Below, piece by piece: positions 1 to 7,015 of a DNA stretch of 64,000 nt. How positions within the stretch are numbered: position 1 is the stretch's first letter; each line of letters opens with the position of its first letter. Below the pieces are notes generated by a model that ran no database searches, was not told the DNA's origin, and worked only from the letters and a program-made list of their open reading frames with translations. Source of the stretch: Candidatus Zixiibacteriota bacterium (GTDB lineage Bacteria > Desulfobacterota > Binatia > UBA9968). A program made the translations under genes and the position numbers. The stretch lies in contig DATLYW010000012.1 of the NCBI GenBank assembly GCA_035574315.1, forward strand, positions 145,741-209,740, given 5' to 3'.

Positions 1-1339
1 CGCGTATCGGCGCAGAGAGATCGTCGAGCGACACTCCCTTTCCCGTAACCGACACCGCAAGCCGCCTCATCTCGTTTTCCAGCTCCCGGACGTTTCCCGG
101 CCAGCGATAGCGGCGGCACGCCTCCTCGGCCTCGGCCGTGAGCTCCAGCAGCTCCCTTCCCGCCTCACGGCAGTAGCTCGCCAGGAAGTGGCGGGCCAGC
201 AGCGCAATGTCCTCCGGTATCTCGCGGAGCGGCGGCATTTCGATATGGATCACCTTCAAACGATAGTAGAGGTCTTCGCGGAAGCTGCCGTTTCTGATCT
301 CCGCTTCGAGATTCTTGTTGGTCGCGGACAAGACCCGCAGGTCCACCGGGATCAGCTTGCGCCCGCCGACGCGTTCGACCGCCTTCTCTTGCAAGACGCG
401 CAGGAGCTTGGCCTGCGCGGCGAGGCTGAGATCTCCGATCTCGTCCAGGAACAGGGTTCCGCCGTCGGACGCCTCGATTTTTCCTATCCGCCGCTCCACG
501 CCGGTGGCCACTCCCTTCTCGATGCCGAACAGCTCGCTCTCGACGAGCGCTTCCGGCAGGGCCGCGCAGTTGAGAGCGACGAAGGGCTTGCGCGCCCGCA
601 GGCTGCCGTAATGGATGGCTTTCGCGGCAAGCTCTTTTCCGGTGCCGCTCTCCCCCGTGATGAGGACGTTGACGGCGCTGTTGCCGATCTGCCGGATGAG
701 GCGCAGCACCGCCCGGATCCTGTCGCTGCCGCCGACGATGCTCCCTTCGGCGTACCGGGCCTCCACCTCTTTCCAGAGCTGCGCGTTCTCCTCCTGCAGC
801 CGGTCGCGGTGGCGTTTTATCCGATCCAGGAGCTGCGCGGTTTCGATCGCGATCGCCGCCTGGGCCGCCAGCGCCTTAAGAATTTCCTCGTCTTCGTTGC
901 CGAAGGCGCCCGTCGTCTTGTTCAGGACCTCGAAGACGCCGAGGATCGTTCGGTCGTGGTTTCTGAGCGGCACGGCGAGCAGGGAGCGCGTGACGTAACC
1001 GGTCCTCAGGTCGATGTCCCTGAAGAAACGCGGATCGCTCTGTGCGTCCCGGACGTTGACGACCGCCCCGCTGGAAACGACCGAGCCCGCAACTCCCAGC
1101 CTGGCGTCGAAGCGGATCTCGTCGCTTCCCAGAGCGATCCTGGACCAAAGCTGATTTTTTTCTCGATCGAGAAGAAACAGGCTGGCGCGGTCCGCCTCGA
1201 GGAGCTTCGTGGCTTCGTTGGCGATGAGCTCGAGAAGCGCTCCGAGGTCGCGCTCCGAGTTCATTCTCTGGCAGATCTTCAGAAGCTCCGAAGCAAGCTG
1301 ATTCTGCCGTTCGGGAGACAGGGGACTGCCGGATTCCAT
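1..1339 (-). CDS. GAF-domain sigma-54 activator (bacterial enhancer-binding protein), C-terminus off the left edge
   Basis: 446 residues are visible. An N-terminal GAF sensor domain (about residues 30-175) is followed by a short coiled linker and a sigma-54-type AAA+ domain. Walker A is GESGTGKE at 229-236 and Walker B GGTLFLDE at 293-300; the arginine-rich segment with REDLYYRL and the WPGNVREL motif follow. The C-terminal Fis-type helix-turn-helix is beyond the window. The sigma-54 contact loop reads GVATGV (276-281) instead of GAFTGA. ATG at 1339 has AAAGGAG just upstream. There is no receiver domain, so it is probably controlled by a ligand or redox state bound by the GAF domain. It is divergent from a gene with a sigma-54 promoter, a plausible target. 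Family is certain from motifs; ligand and targets are unknown. Confidence 0.93.
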   Translation of the reverse strand, partial: MESGSPLSPERQNQLASELLKICQRMNSERDLGALLELIANEATKLLEADRASLFLLDREKNQLWSRIALGSDEIRFDARLGVAGSVVSSGAVVNVRDAQSDPRFFRDIDLRTGYVTRSLLAVPLRNHDRTILGVFEVLNKTTGAFGNEDEEILKALAAQAAIAIETAQLLDRIKRHRDRLQEENAQLWKEVEARYAEGSIVGGSDRIRAVLRLIRQIGNSAVNVLITGESGTGKELAAKAIHYGSLRARKPFVALNCAALPEALVESELFGIEKGVATGVERRIGKIEASDGGTLFLDEIGDLSLAAQAKLLRVLQEKAVERVGGRKLIPVDLRVLSATNKNLEAEIRNGSFREDLYYRLKVIHIEMPPLREIPEDIALLARHFLASYCREAGRELLELTAEAEEACRRYRWPGNVRELENEMRRLAVSVTGKGVSLDDLSAPIR

Positions 1340-1380
1340 CGGGCTCCTTTCTCCCCGCGTGAAGCCTGTCGGACCTGCCC

Positions 1381-1409
1381 TACCTACCACCGGACCCTCG
1401 GGCTGTCAA
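1381..1409 (-). promoter_or_regulatory. Sigma-70-type promoter of the GAF activator
   Basis: On the minus strand, perfect -35 TTGACA (1404-1409), 17-bp spacer, then TAGGTA (1381-1386), which is a weak -10. The -35 continues as TTGACAGCC, as at three other promoters in this window. Confidence 0.45.
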
Positions 1410-1602
1410 CGCCGTCTACATATGTATACGCCGTCGACATCCGGTAAACCTCTGCGGTTTCAATGCCTTGCACCCGGACAGCTGATAGCACCGCAACCGT
1501 GTGTCCACCAGATCTTTCGACGGGAAGGCATGGCCGGCGGGCTCGGGAAAAAATCTCGTTATTTTCGAGCTGCTTGTATATCCACCTGCCATCGATCACC
1601 GA

Positions 1603-1618
1603 TGGCACAACCCATGCT
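1603..1618 (+). promoter_or_regulatory. Sigma-54 (-24/-12) promoter
   Basis: TGGCACAACCCATGCT matches TGGCACRNNNNTTGCW at all fixed positions but one. The GG and GC pairs are in exact register. The start would be near 1630, about 17 bases before the Shine-Dalgarno GAGGAGGG (1647-1654) of the next gene. It sits between two sigma-54 activator genes. Confidence 0.75.
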
Positions 1619-1662
1619 TTACCCCGGGTTGAAAGCAGTTACGTTCGAGGAGGGAAAGATCC

Positions 1663-2184
1663 ATGACACGGCAGATTTTGATCGCGCTGGCGAGTCGTGA
1701 CAGGCTGGGTCCTATGATTCCGTACATCGAGCGCATCGCGAGACCGGGAACCCGGGTGGTCCTCCTCGTACGATTCGGATCGCAGGGCTTGGCAGGCACC
1801 TCGCAGGCAATCGCGCGCCGGAGAGCCTGGAATCTGTCTTTGCTTCGATCCGCCGAAGGCTTTCTGCCGGAGGGAGCCGCGGAGGGATCCTGCCGCCGCG
1901 TCGATGCCGAAAAGCTTTCGGCCGAGCACAGGGCCTTTCTCGCCATCGAGAGGCTGCTCAAGAAAGGAATCGAGATCACCGTGGATGTCTACACCGGCTC
2001 GCTCAGGTCGGCCGTGAAAAAGTACGCAGGTCGGGGTGGAGTCAGCCTGATCCTGAAACGCCGGACGGTCACAAAAAGGCTTCTCGCCCGGCTCACTTCC
2101 CGCTGGTTCAACCCGGATGCCGCTCGTGATCCATTAGGGGCTTCCCTCTTCGGTCCGCTCGACACCGCAGCGACCAGGATCTGA
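1663..2184 (+). CDS. Unknown protein (173 aa) under a sigma-54 promoter
   Basis: I do not recognise the family. The N-terminus alternates a hydrophobic strand (ILIALAS), a helix and a second strand (RVVLLVRFG), which resembles the first beta-alpha-beta of universal-stress-protein or Rossmann folds; that is only an impression. The C-terminal third is basic (KKYAGRGG, LKRRTVTKRLL). There is no signal peptide or membrane segment. ATG 1663 is chosen because GAGGAGGG lies 8 bases upstream and the sigma-54 promoter at 1603-1618 points to it. It stands alone between a GAF activator and an NtrC-type regulator, so it is probably a conditionally expressed stress or nitrogen/energy-response protein. That role is inference from promoter and neighbours. 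Confidence 0.75.
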   Translation: MTRQILIALASRDRLGPMIPYIERIARPGTRVVLLVRFGSQGLAGTSQAIARRRAWNLSLLRSAEGFLPEGAAEGSCRRVDAEKLSAEHRAFLAIERLLKKGIEITVDVYTGSLRSAVKKYAGRGGVSLILKRRTVTKRLLARLTSRWFNPDAARDPLGASLFGPLDTAATRI

Positions 2185-2187
2185 GCC

Positions 2188-2204
2188 CCGGCGTTCTTCG
2201 CCGG
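2188..2204 (+). terminator. Weak hairpin after the 173-aa gene
   Basis: CCGGCG-TTCTT-CGCCGG starts three bases after the stop codon. No T-run follows, so if it ends transcription it is weak or only protects the 3' end. Confidence 0.3.
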
Positions 2205-2357
2205 CCCGCTTCGAGCTGGCCGCCGGTTTCCCGCCCTGTCCCCCGGCAGCGTCCCGGTTGCTTACCCTGATCGATCAATGTTAGAGAAAGGGCGCCCGGC
2301 CCCGGGACTCCCCTTTCGTTGAGCTTGGCCACGCTAGGTCCGGGCAGGGGCCGATCC

Positions 2358-3701
2358 ATGTCCCACAGGCTGCTTCTCGTCGACGACGAGCCGCTCAATC
2401 TCGACCTCCTCGAACAAGAGCTTTCACCGCACGGGTACGAGATCGAAAAGGCCGCAAACGGTCCCGCCGCCTTGAGAAGGATCGCGGAGAGCGCCCCCGA
2501 CCTGGTTCTGCTCGACTACCAGATGCCGGGAATGAACGGAATCGACGTCGTCAAGGAAATCCGCAGGCAGGGCAAGGACCTTCCCGTGATCATGATCACG
2601 GCCTACGGCAGCATCGAGCGCGCCGTGGAGGCGATGAAGGCGGGCGCGGACGACTTCGTGACCAAGCCATTCGATCCCGACCACCTGGCGCTGGTCATCA
2701 AAAAAGCGACCGAGCGGATCCAGCTCAGGACCGGCTTCGAGGTTCTCGCGGAGGAAATCGGCGGCCGATATCGCCTGATCGCTGGAAGCAGCCCGTCGAT
2801 GGCGCATGCGGTCACCCAGGCCCGCAAGGCCGCGCCGAGCAGGTCCACGGTCCTGCTGCTCGGAGAGAGCGGTACGGGAAAGGAGATTTTCGCCCGTTCG
2901 ATGCACGACTGGAGCGAGCGCCACTCCAAGCCGTTCGTGGCGATCAACTGCGCCGGACTTTCCAGAGAGCTGCTGGAGAGCGAGCTGTTCGGACACGAAA
3001 AGGGCTCCTTTACCGGCGCCTACCATCTGAAGCGCGGCAAACTGGAACTGGCGCACGGCGGGACGGTTTTTCTGGACGAGGTCGGCGATATCTCGCACGA
3101 GCTGCAGACCAAGCTCCTCAGGTTTCTCCAGGAGCGCGAGTTCGAGCGCGTCGGCGGGACTCAGCCCATCGCCGTCGACGTCCGCATCATCGCCGCGACG
3201 AACCGCGACCTCGAGGATGCCGTCAGGCAGGGCTCTTTTCGCGAAGATCTCTATCACCGGCTGAACGTGATCGCGATCGCCCTTCCCCCGTTGCGGGAGC
3301 GGCGAGAGGACATCGCGGTGCTGGCGGAATATTTTCTGCGGCGTTTTTCTTTCGAGACGAAAAAACATTTCACCGGCATCTCGACCGACGCCCAGCAGCG
3401 CCTGCTGTCCTATACATGGCCCGGAAACGTGCGGGAGCTGGCGAACGTGATCGAACGCGCCGTGGTGCTGGGAGATCCGCCGACCCTGACGATCCAGCAG
3501 CTGCCCTGGCGGGTCTCCGGCCTCCAATCGCCGGAGCCAACGGAAACACAGCCGTACCATGCGGCGATCAACAGCTACCGGCGGCGGCTCATCGTCTCCG
3601 CCCTTGCACAAGTCGGGGGTAATCGCGCCGCGGCGGCAAAGGCGTTGGGCCTTCACAGGACGCACCTGCTGAAGCTCATGAAGGCCCTCGGCGTCGAATA
3701 G
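2358..3701 (+). CDS. NtrC-family sigma-54 response regulator
   Basis: 447 residues. Receiver domain at 1-120 with acidic pair D9/D10, phospho-acceptor D53 (LLDYQMPG) and K103 (VTKPF). The AAA+ domain has Walker A GESGTGKE (169-176) and sigma-54 loop GSFTGA (216-221), a functional-type variant. The Fis-type helix-turn-helix is at the C-terminus (NRAAAAKALGLHRTHLLKL). ATG 2358 is preferred to an in-frame upstream start at 2319 because the receiver fold begins there. No histidine kinase lies beside it in the window. It probably activates sigma-54 promoters when phosphorylated. The gene is followed by a long AT-rich intergenic stretch. Confidence 0.93.
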   Translation: MSHRLLLVDDEPLNLDLLEQELSPHGYEIEKAANGPAALRRIAESAPDLVLLDYQMPGMNGIDVVKEIRRQGKDLPVIMITAYGSIERAVEAMKAGADDFVTKPFDPDHLALVIKKATERIQLRTGFEVLAEEIGGRYRLIAGSSPSMAHAVTQARKAAPSRSTVLLLGESGTGKEIFARSMHDWSERHSKPFVAINCAGLSRELLESELFGHEKGSFTGAYHLKRGKLELAHGGTVFLDEVGDISHELQTKLLRFLQEREFERVGGTQPIAVDVRIIAATNRDLEDAVRQGSFREDLYHRLNVIAIALPPLRERREDIAVLAEYFLRRFSFETKKHFTGISTDAQQRLLSYTWPGNVRELANVIERAVVLGDPPTLTIQQLPWRVSGLQSPEPTETQPYHAAINSYRRRLIVSALAQVGGNRAAAAKALGLHRTHLLKLMKALGVE

Positions 3702-3840
3702 CGCTCTCCAGACAAAACTCTTGCCAATGCCGAGCACCTCGAGGCCGAATCGACCGCAATAAAACGCGCGTTCAACACCCAGGGTGGCGGAAGCTTCGCC
3801 TCAAAGCCAATTTGCCCCGGCTTGCATCACGGAGCATTTT
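3702..3840. other. Non-coding stretch after the response regulator
   Basis: No coding frame is supported. AAGCC and GGCTT flank an A/T-C spacer near 3803-3823 but have no adjacent T-run. The AT-rich promoter region of the next unit starts about 3838. Confidence 0.4.
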
Positions 3841-3903
3841 TCAAAAAAAATTTCTTAAAATAGTATTTTTTTCTTGACATACAATTTATAGCGTCATTAT
3901 AAT
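3840..3903 (+). promoter_or_regulatory. Very strong sigma-70 promoter with UP-like element
   Basis: TTGACA (3874-3879), 18-bp spacer, TATAAT (3898-3903): both hexamers are perfect. A run of A8, AAAA and T7 tracts (3842-3872) lies directly upstream, as in UP elements bound by the RNA polymerase alpha C-terminal domain. Nothing else in this GC-rich window is as close to consensus. The start is predicted near 3910. Confidence 0.9.
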
Positions 3904-4004
3904 CGGCTCACCTACAAAATATGGGAGGGTTCAAAGATCACACTTCTCGCCTGAGATCATCACGCCTTGCTTCCCATGTTTCCTGCCCGCCAAGGGAATC
4001 TTAA

Positions 4005-4012
4005 AAGGAGGT
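4005..4012 (+). promoter_or_regulatory. Perfect Shine-Dalgarno of the micro-ORF
   Basis: AAGGAGGT, fully complementary to the 16S rRNA tail, four bases before ATG 4017. It decides that this very short frame is translated. Confidence 0.85.
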
Positions 4013-4016
4013 GTCT

Positions 4017-4070
4017 ATGGCAGCGAAGAAGAAAGCCAAGAAGAAAGCGGCCAAGAAGAAAAAGAAGTAA
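4017..4070 (+). CDS. 17-residue Lys/Ala-only micropeptide
   Basis: The peptide is MAAKKKAKKKAAKKKKK: one Met, four Ala and twelve Lys, using AAG and AAA codons. It resembles the basic tails of bacterial histone H1-like proteins but is far shorter. A perfect promoter, perfect Shine-Dalgarno and strong terminator enclose only this frame, which is strong circumstantial evidence for high expression. Options are a nucleic-acid or membrane-binding cationic peptide, a charge-neutralising peptide, or a leader whose lysine run slows ribosomes. I know of no assigned function. It is too short for normal gene finders. Confidence 0.72.
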   Translation: MAAKKKAKKKAAKKKKK

Positions 4071-4131
4071 GTTCTATCTGGTTGTGGGGTTGTGAGGTTA
4101 GTTTAAACCCTCCTTAATCCTCAGGCGCCGA

Positions 4132-4150
4132 GGCAGCCGTTCTGGCTGCC
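4132..4150 (+). repeat. Perfect hairpin before the terminator
   Basis: GGCAGCC-GTTCT-GGCTGCC, 7-bp stem with a 5-base loop and no T-run. It is immediately 5' of the true terminator, so it is likely a structural element of the transcript. Confidence 0.6.
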
Positions 4151-4157
4151 GAAAAGG

Positions 4158-4199
4158 AACAGAGCCCTCCGGCAAGCGACGCGGAGGGCTCTGTTTTTT
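4158..4199 (+). terminator. Strong Rho-independent terminator
   Basis: Perfect 13-bp stem (4159-4171 with 4182-4194, extendable by one A-T pair), 10-base loop and six Ts (4194-4199). This is the clearest intrinsic terminator in the window. Confidence 0.93.
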
Positions 4200-4224
4200 G
4201 CCGTTTCACCGCACTGCCCTCGAG

Positions 4225-5016
4225 ATGATCCAGCAGCTGGCCGGGTTCCGGGTCGACCACTATCCGCCGGAGAAAACGAAATTCAAGTCCGCCCTTGTGC
4301 TGGTTCACGGCGCCTGGTGCAGCACCGAGGCCTGGGAGAGCTGGGCCACCCACTTTTGCAACCTCGGCTGGGATTGCTTTGCGGCGGATCTGCGGCGGCC
4401 CGCCGACGCGCGACTGACTCTCGCCTCCTGGGCCGCCAACCTACGACAGCTGCTTGCCGCCTTTCCCTTTCCCCCGGTGCTCCTCGGCATCAACGTCGGC
4501 GCTCTCGCAGCGCTCGCGGCCTCAGGCCGAGCTTCCGCGCTGGTGCTCGTTTCTCCCTCGCCGCCCGGAAATTTTCCCGCCTCGCGGTCGCGGGCCGTGA
4601 GGCTCCTCTCCCTCAAGTACTCTGCGTTGATCTGGCTCCGCCGAGTCATTCGCCCAGACGGGAAAGACTTCGACCGCTACTTCGCCAACCACTTGCCTCC
4701 CGGCCAGCGGGCGGAGGTCCTGAGCCGTACGGTGCCCGAGTCACCTCATATCGTCCGCGAGCTACTGTCGCCCGCGAGCCGCTTCGAACCTGGATCCGCC
4801 GACGCTCCGCTCCTGCTTCTCGCCGGGCGTCAGGACCGTCTGTACCCGCCCGCAGATGCCGAGCGGCTGGCAAGATGGCTCGGAGCCGATTTCCGCCTCT
4901 ACGACTCCCATGGCCATTGGATGATCGCGGGACCGGGCGAGGCGATCGTCCGGGATACCCATCGTTGGCTGGTCCAGCGGCTGGGCGATCGCATCCTCCT
5001 CGAGTCCTTCCAGTAG
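4225..5016 (+). CDS. Alpha/beta-hydrolase-fold protein with Asn at the nucleophile position
   Basis: 263 residues. Fold landmarks are the oxyanion-hole HGAWC (28-32), nucleophile elbow GINVG (88-92), acid-strand GRQDRLYP (D204) and the terminal histidine in DSHGHWM (229/231). The elbow should be G-x-S-x-G; here Asn90 (codon aac) replaces the catalytic Ser. The enzyme may be inactive as an esterase, have another chemistry, or be a binding protein. ATG 4225 is chosen over an in-frame TTG at 4198 because the latter overlaps the terminator T-run. No clear promoter or Shine-Dalgarno was found, so it may depend on read-through. Confidence 0.8.
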   Translation: MIQQLAGFRVDHYPPEKTKFKSALVLVHGAWCSTEAWESWATHFCNLGWDCFAADLRRPADARLTLASWAANLRQLLAAFPFPPVLLGINVGALAALAASGRASALVLVSPSPPGNFPASRSRAVRLLSLKYSALIWLRRVIRPDGKDFDRYFANHLPPGQRAEVLSRTVPESPHIVRELLSPASRFEPGSADAPLLLLAGRQDRLYPPADAERLARWLGADFRLYDSHGHWMIAGPGEAIVRDTHRWLVQRLGDRILLESFQ

Positions 5017-5046
5017 CATCGCGCCTTGCCGGCCGCGGCTGCCGTG

Positions 5047-5075
5047 TTGCGTGCCGCAGGCTTGTTCGCTAGATT
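5047..5075 (+). promoter_or_regulatory. Candidate promoter of the tlpA-like/ccdA pair
   Basis: TTGCGT (5047-5052), 17-bp spacer, TAGATT (5070-5075). The predicted start is within a few bases of ATG 5084, so the message could be leaderless or the true start slightly different. Confidence 0.35.
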
Positions 5076-5083
5076 AAAAAACG

Positions 5084-5629
5084 ATGTCGGCCCGGTGGTC
5101 CAACCTGTTGTTCCTGGCGCTCTGCCTTGCGCTCGCTCCCGCCGCAGCCCCGGCGCAGTCGAAGATCAACTACAAGGTAATTCCCAACCTCAACCCCATG
5201 AACGACGGCGCGGCGACGCCCGACTTCGCCCTCGTTGGCGTCGACGGCAAGAAGCTCTCGCTCAAGGACTTCAGAGGGAAAACGGTCTTTCTCAATTTCT
5301 GGGCGACCTGGTGCGCTCCCTGCCGCGAGGAAATGCCCGCGATGGAGCGGCTCTATCAGGAGTTCAAGGACAGGAAATTCGTCGTGCTCGCGGTGAACGT
5401 CAAGGACCGCAAGCAGGAGGCGCTGGCCTTCATCAAGGAGCTCAGGCTCACCTACCCCGTGATGTTCGATCCCGACGCGCAGGTCGCCGCGCTCTACGGC
5501 GCCTGGGGGCTTCCCACGACCTATCTGATCGGCCCCAAGGGTGAAGGGCTCGCCCGCGCCTGGGGGCCGGCCGACTGGTACAGCCCCGCGGCCCGCAAGC
5601 TGATCCGAGAAATCCTCGAGAAGCGATGA
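5084..5629 (+). CDS. Periplasmic TlpA/ResA-like thiol-disulfide oxidoreductase
   Basis: 181 residues: N-terminal signal or anchor segment (about 5-25, ending APAQS), then a thioredoxin fold with active site WCAPC (C77, C80) and cis-proline loop GLPTTYLIG. This family keeps periplasmic cysteines reduced, for example on apocytochrome c before heme attachment. It overlaps ccdA by four bases (ATGA), so the pair should be co-translated, and CcdA is the natural electron donor across the membrane. No other cytochrome c biogenesis gene is present here. Confidence 0.92.
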   Translation: MSARWSNLLFLALCLALAPAAAPAQSKINYKVIPNLNPMNDGAATPDFALVGVDGKKLSLKDFRGKTVFLNFWATWCAPCREEMPAMERLYQEFKDRKFVVLAVNVKDRKQEALAFIKELRLTYPVMFDPDAQVAALYGAWGLPTTYLIGPKGEGLARAWGPADWYSPAARKLIREILEKR

Positions 5630-6351
5630 GCGACGTCAACATTTATGTCGCGTTTGCCGCCGGTATCCTTTCGTTTCTCTCCCCCTGTGTCCTGCCGCTG
5701 ATTCCGTCCTATCTCTCGTTCGTTTCGGGCGTCTCGCTCGAGGAGATGCAGAGCGAGCGGGTCGCTCGTCGCGTCGCTCTGAACTCGATCGCGTTCATCG
5801 CGGGTTTCTCGCTGGTCTTCGTTTCGCTGGGCGCCTCGGCGAGTTTCCTGGCGAGCCTGTTTCTCGGCTACCGCGGCTTCATCCGCGTCCTCGGGGGCCT
5901 TTTCATCGTCTGCGTCGGGCTCTACCTGCTCGGCCTCTTCAAAGTCCCTCTCGCGGAGCGCTATCTGCAGTTTCATCTGAAGGACAAGCCCGCCGGATAT
6001 CTCGGGTCGGCGCTGGTGGGCGTCACCTTCGCCGTGGCCTGGACGCCCTGCGTCGGCCCCATCCTCGGCGCCATCCTGACCCTCGCCGGAACCTCGGCCG
6101 AGGTCGGCCGGGGTATGCTCCTCCTTTCGGCCTACGCGGGCGGCTTGGCGTTGCCGTTTTTCCTGAGCGCCGTGGCCGTGAATTCCTTTTTTCAGTTCTC
6201 GCGCAGCATCAGGCGCCACCTCGAAGTCATCCACAGAGCAGGCGGCGCGCTCCTGCTGCTCGTGGGCCTCCTGCTGCTCACGGACATGATGACCTGGCTC
6301 AACACCTACGCGCTGCGGCTGACACCGGAGTGGCTGCTCAAGAGACTGTGA
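5626..6351 (+). CDS. ccdA: CcdA-type thiol-disulfide transporter
   Basis: 241 residues with six predicted membrane segments. The paired redox cysteines are in SPCVLPLIPSY (C21) and WTPCVGPILG (C142). It moves reducing equivalents from cytoplasmic thioredoxin to periplasmic thioredoxin-like proteins. It lacks the large soluble domains of DsbD. It overlaps the TlpA-like gene by four bases. A cytoplasmic thioredoxin gene (8525-8851), the family's normal donor, is 2.2 kb downstream. Confidence 0.93.
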   Translation: MSDVNIYVAFAAGILSFLSPCVLPLIPSYLSFVSGVSLEEMQSERVARRVALNSIAFIAGFSLVFVSLGASASFLASLFLGYRGFIRVLGGLFIVCVGLYLLGLFKVPLAERYLQFHLKDKPAGYLGSALVGVTFAVAWTPCVGPILGAILTLAGTSAEVGRGMLLLSAYAGGLALPFFLSAVAVNSFFQFSRSIRRHLEVIHRAGGALLLLVGLLLLTDMMTWLNTYALRLTPEWLLKRL

Positions 6352-6359
6352 GGCTGCCG

Positions 6360-6378
6360 CGCTCCTTGAGCGGTTTTT
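6360..6378 (+). terminator. Short hairpin with T-run after ccdA
   Basis: CGCTC-CTT-GAGCG followed by GTTTTT. The stem is only 5 bp; a modest terminator at best. Confidence 0.4.
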
Positions 6379-6463
6379 CGCGGGATGATACGTTTGACGA
6401 TTCGGGTCCGTTCGGAGCCTTCGAACAGGGTTGACCGGCGGCGAAACGGAGCTGATTGATTCC

Positions 6464-7012
6464 ATGGAAGAGCAGATTCGGTTTATCCTCAAGGCGCTGG
6501 GAGAGGACCCTGAGCGGGAGGGCCTGATCAAAACCCCGGCTCGCGTGGCCCAGGCGCTCTCGTACCTCACGCAGGGCTACAAGATGGATCCGGAGAAGGT
6601 GATCAACGACGCCCTGTTCACCGAGGACTACGAGGAAATGATCGTCCAGAAGGACATCGATTTCTTCTCCCTCTGCGAGCACCACCTGCTGCCGTTCTTC
6701 GGCAAGGCGCACGTCGCCTACATTCCGCATCACAAGATCGTGGGGATCTCCAAGCTCGCCCGGCTGGTCGACGTCTACGCCCGCCGGCTGCAGGTTCAGG
6801 AGCGGCTCACGAGCCAGATCGCGACGACGATCATGGAGAAGCTGGACCCGCTGGGAGTCGCCGTGGTCATCGAGGCCGAGCACCTGTGCATGAGAATGCG
6901 CGGGGTCGAAAAGCAAAACTCGATGATCATCACCAGCACGCTCCTCGGCGCCTTTCGCTCGCGGCAGGAAACCCGCAACGAGTTCATGAACCTGATACGC
7001 CCGAGGAGCTGA
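6464..7012 (+). CDS. folE: GTP cyclohydrolase I
   Basis: 182 residues. It converts GTP to 7,8-dihydroneopterin triphosphate, the first step of folate and, in many bacteria, queuosine synthesis. Zinc ligands are visible as C71 and H74 in [12 protein letters not shown] and C142 in [29 protein letters not shown] is the family signature. ATG 6464 gives the usual N-terminus; a TTG at 6431 would add 11 residues without reason. It is followed three bases later by pepA. A queE gene at 50.1 kb uses a later intermediate of the deazaguanine pathway. Confidence 0.96.
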   Translation: MEEQIRFILKALGEDPEREGLIKTPARVAQALSYLTQGYKMDPEKVINDALFTEDYEEMIVQKDIDFFSLCEHHLLPFFGKAHVAYIPHHKIVGISKLARLVDVYARRLQVQERLTSQIATTIMEKLDPLGVAVVIEAEHLCMRMRGVEKQNSMIITSTLLGAFRSRQETRNEFMNLIRPRS

Positions 7013-7015
7013 GCG

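Larger units (their letters stand above)
1340..1662. other. Divergent intergenic control region with no gene
   Basis: The 323 bases between the GAF activator and the 173-residue gene contain no convincing coding frame. They hold a sigma-70-type promoter for the activator (1381-1409, minus), a perfect 10-bp palindrome TACATATGTA (1417-1426) flanked by direct repeats of ACGCCGTC, and a near-consensus sigma-54 promoter (1603-1618, plus). The palindrome lies about 200 bp upstream of the sigma-54 start, a normal distance for an enhancer site. Confidence 0.6.
3910..4199 (+). ncRNA. Predicted short structured transcript carrying a micro-ORF
   Basis: The unit is bounded by a perfect promoter (start near 3910) and a strong terminator (ending 4199), about 290 nt. 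A leader pairing of 3921-3928 with 3970-3977 (8 bp, one G-U) is possible. After the micro-ORF, hairpins can form at 4094-4112, 4119-4133 and 4132-4150, then the terminator. This is more structure than a 17-codon message needs, so it may act as an RNA, as a peptide, or both. I recognise no Rfam-type family; it shows no 6S or tmRNA hallmark I could find. Confidence 0.5.

Noticed and set aside
188..1447. Long open frame on the plus strand across the GAF activator
   Set aside because: It is antisense to a gene with complete GAF and AAA+ motifs; its composition is Arg/Asp-rich shadow translation without any motif.
3921..3945. GGTTCAAAG resembling a tRNA T-loop
   Set aside because: No matching acceptor, D or anticodon stems surround it; better explained as part of the leader hairpin of the micropeptide transcript.
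4198..4224. TTG start for the alpha/beta hydrolase
   Set aside because: It overlaps the T-run of the strong terminator and adds nine residues of no family value; ATG 4225 is better.
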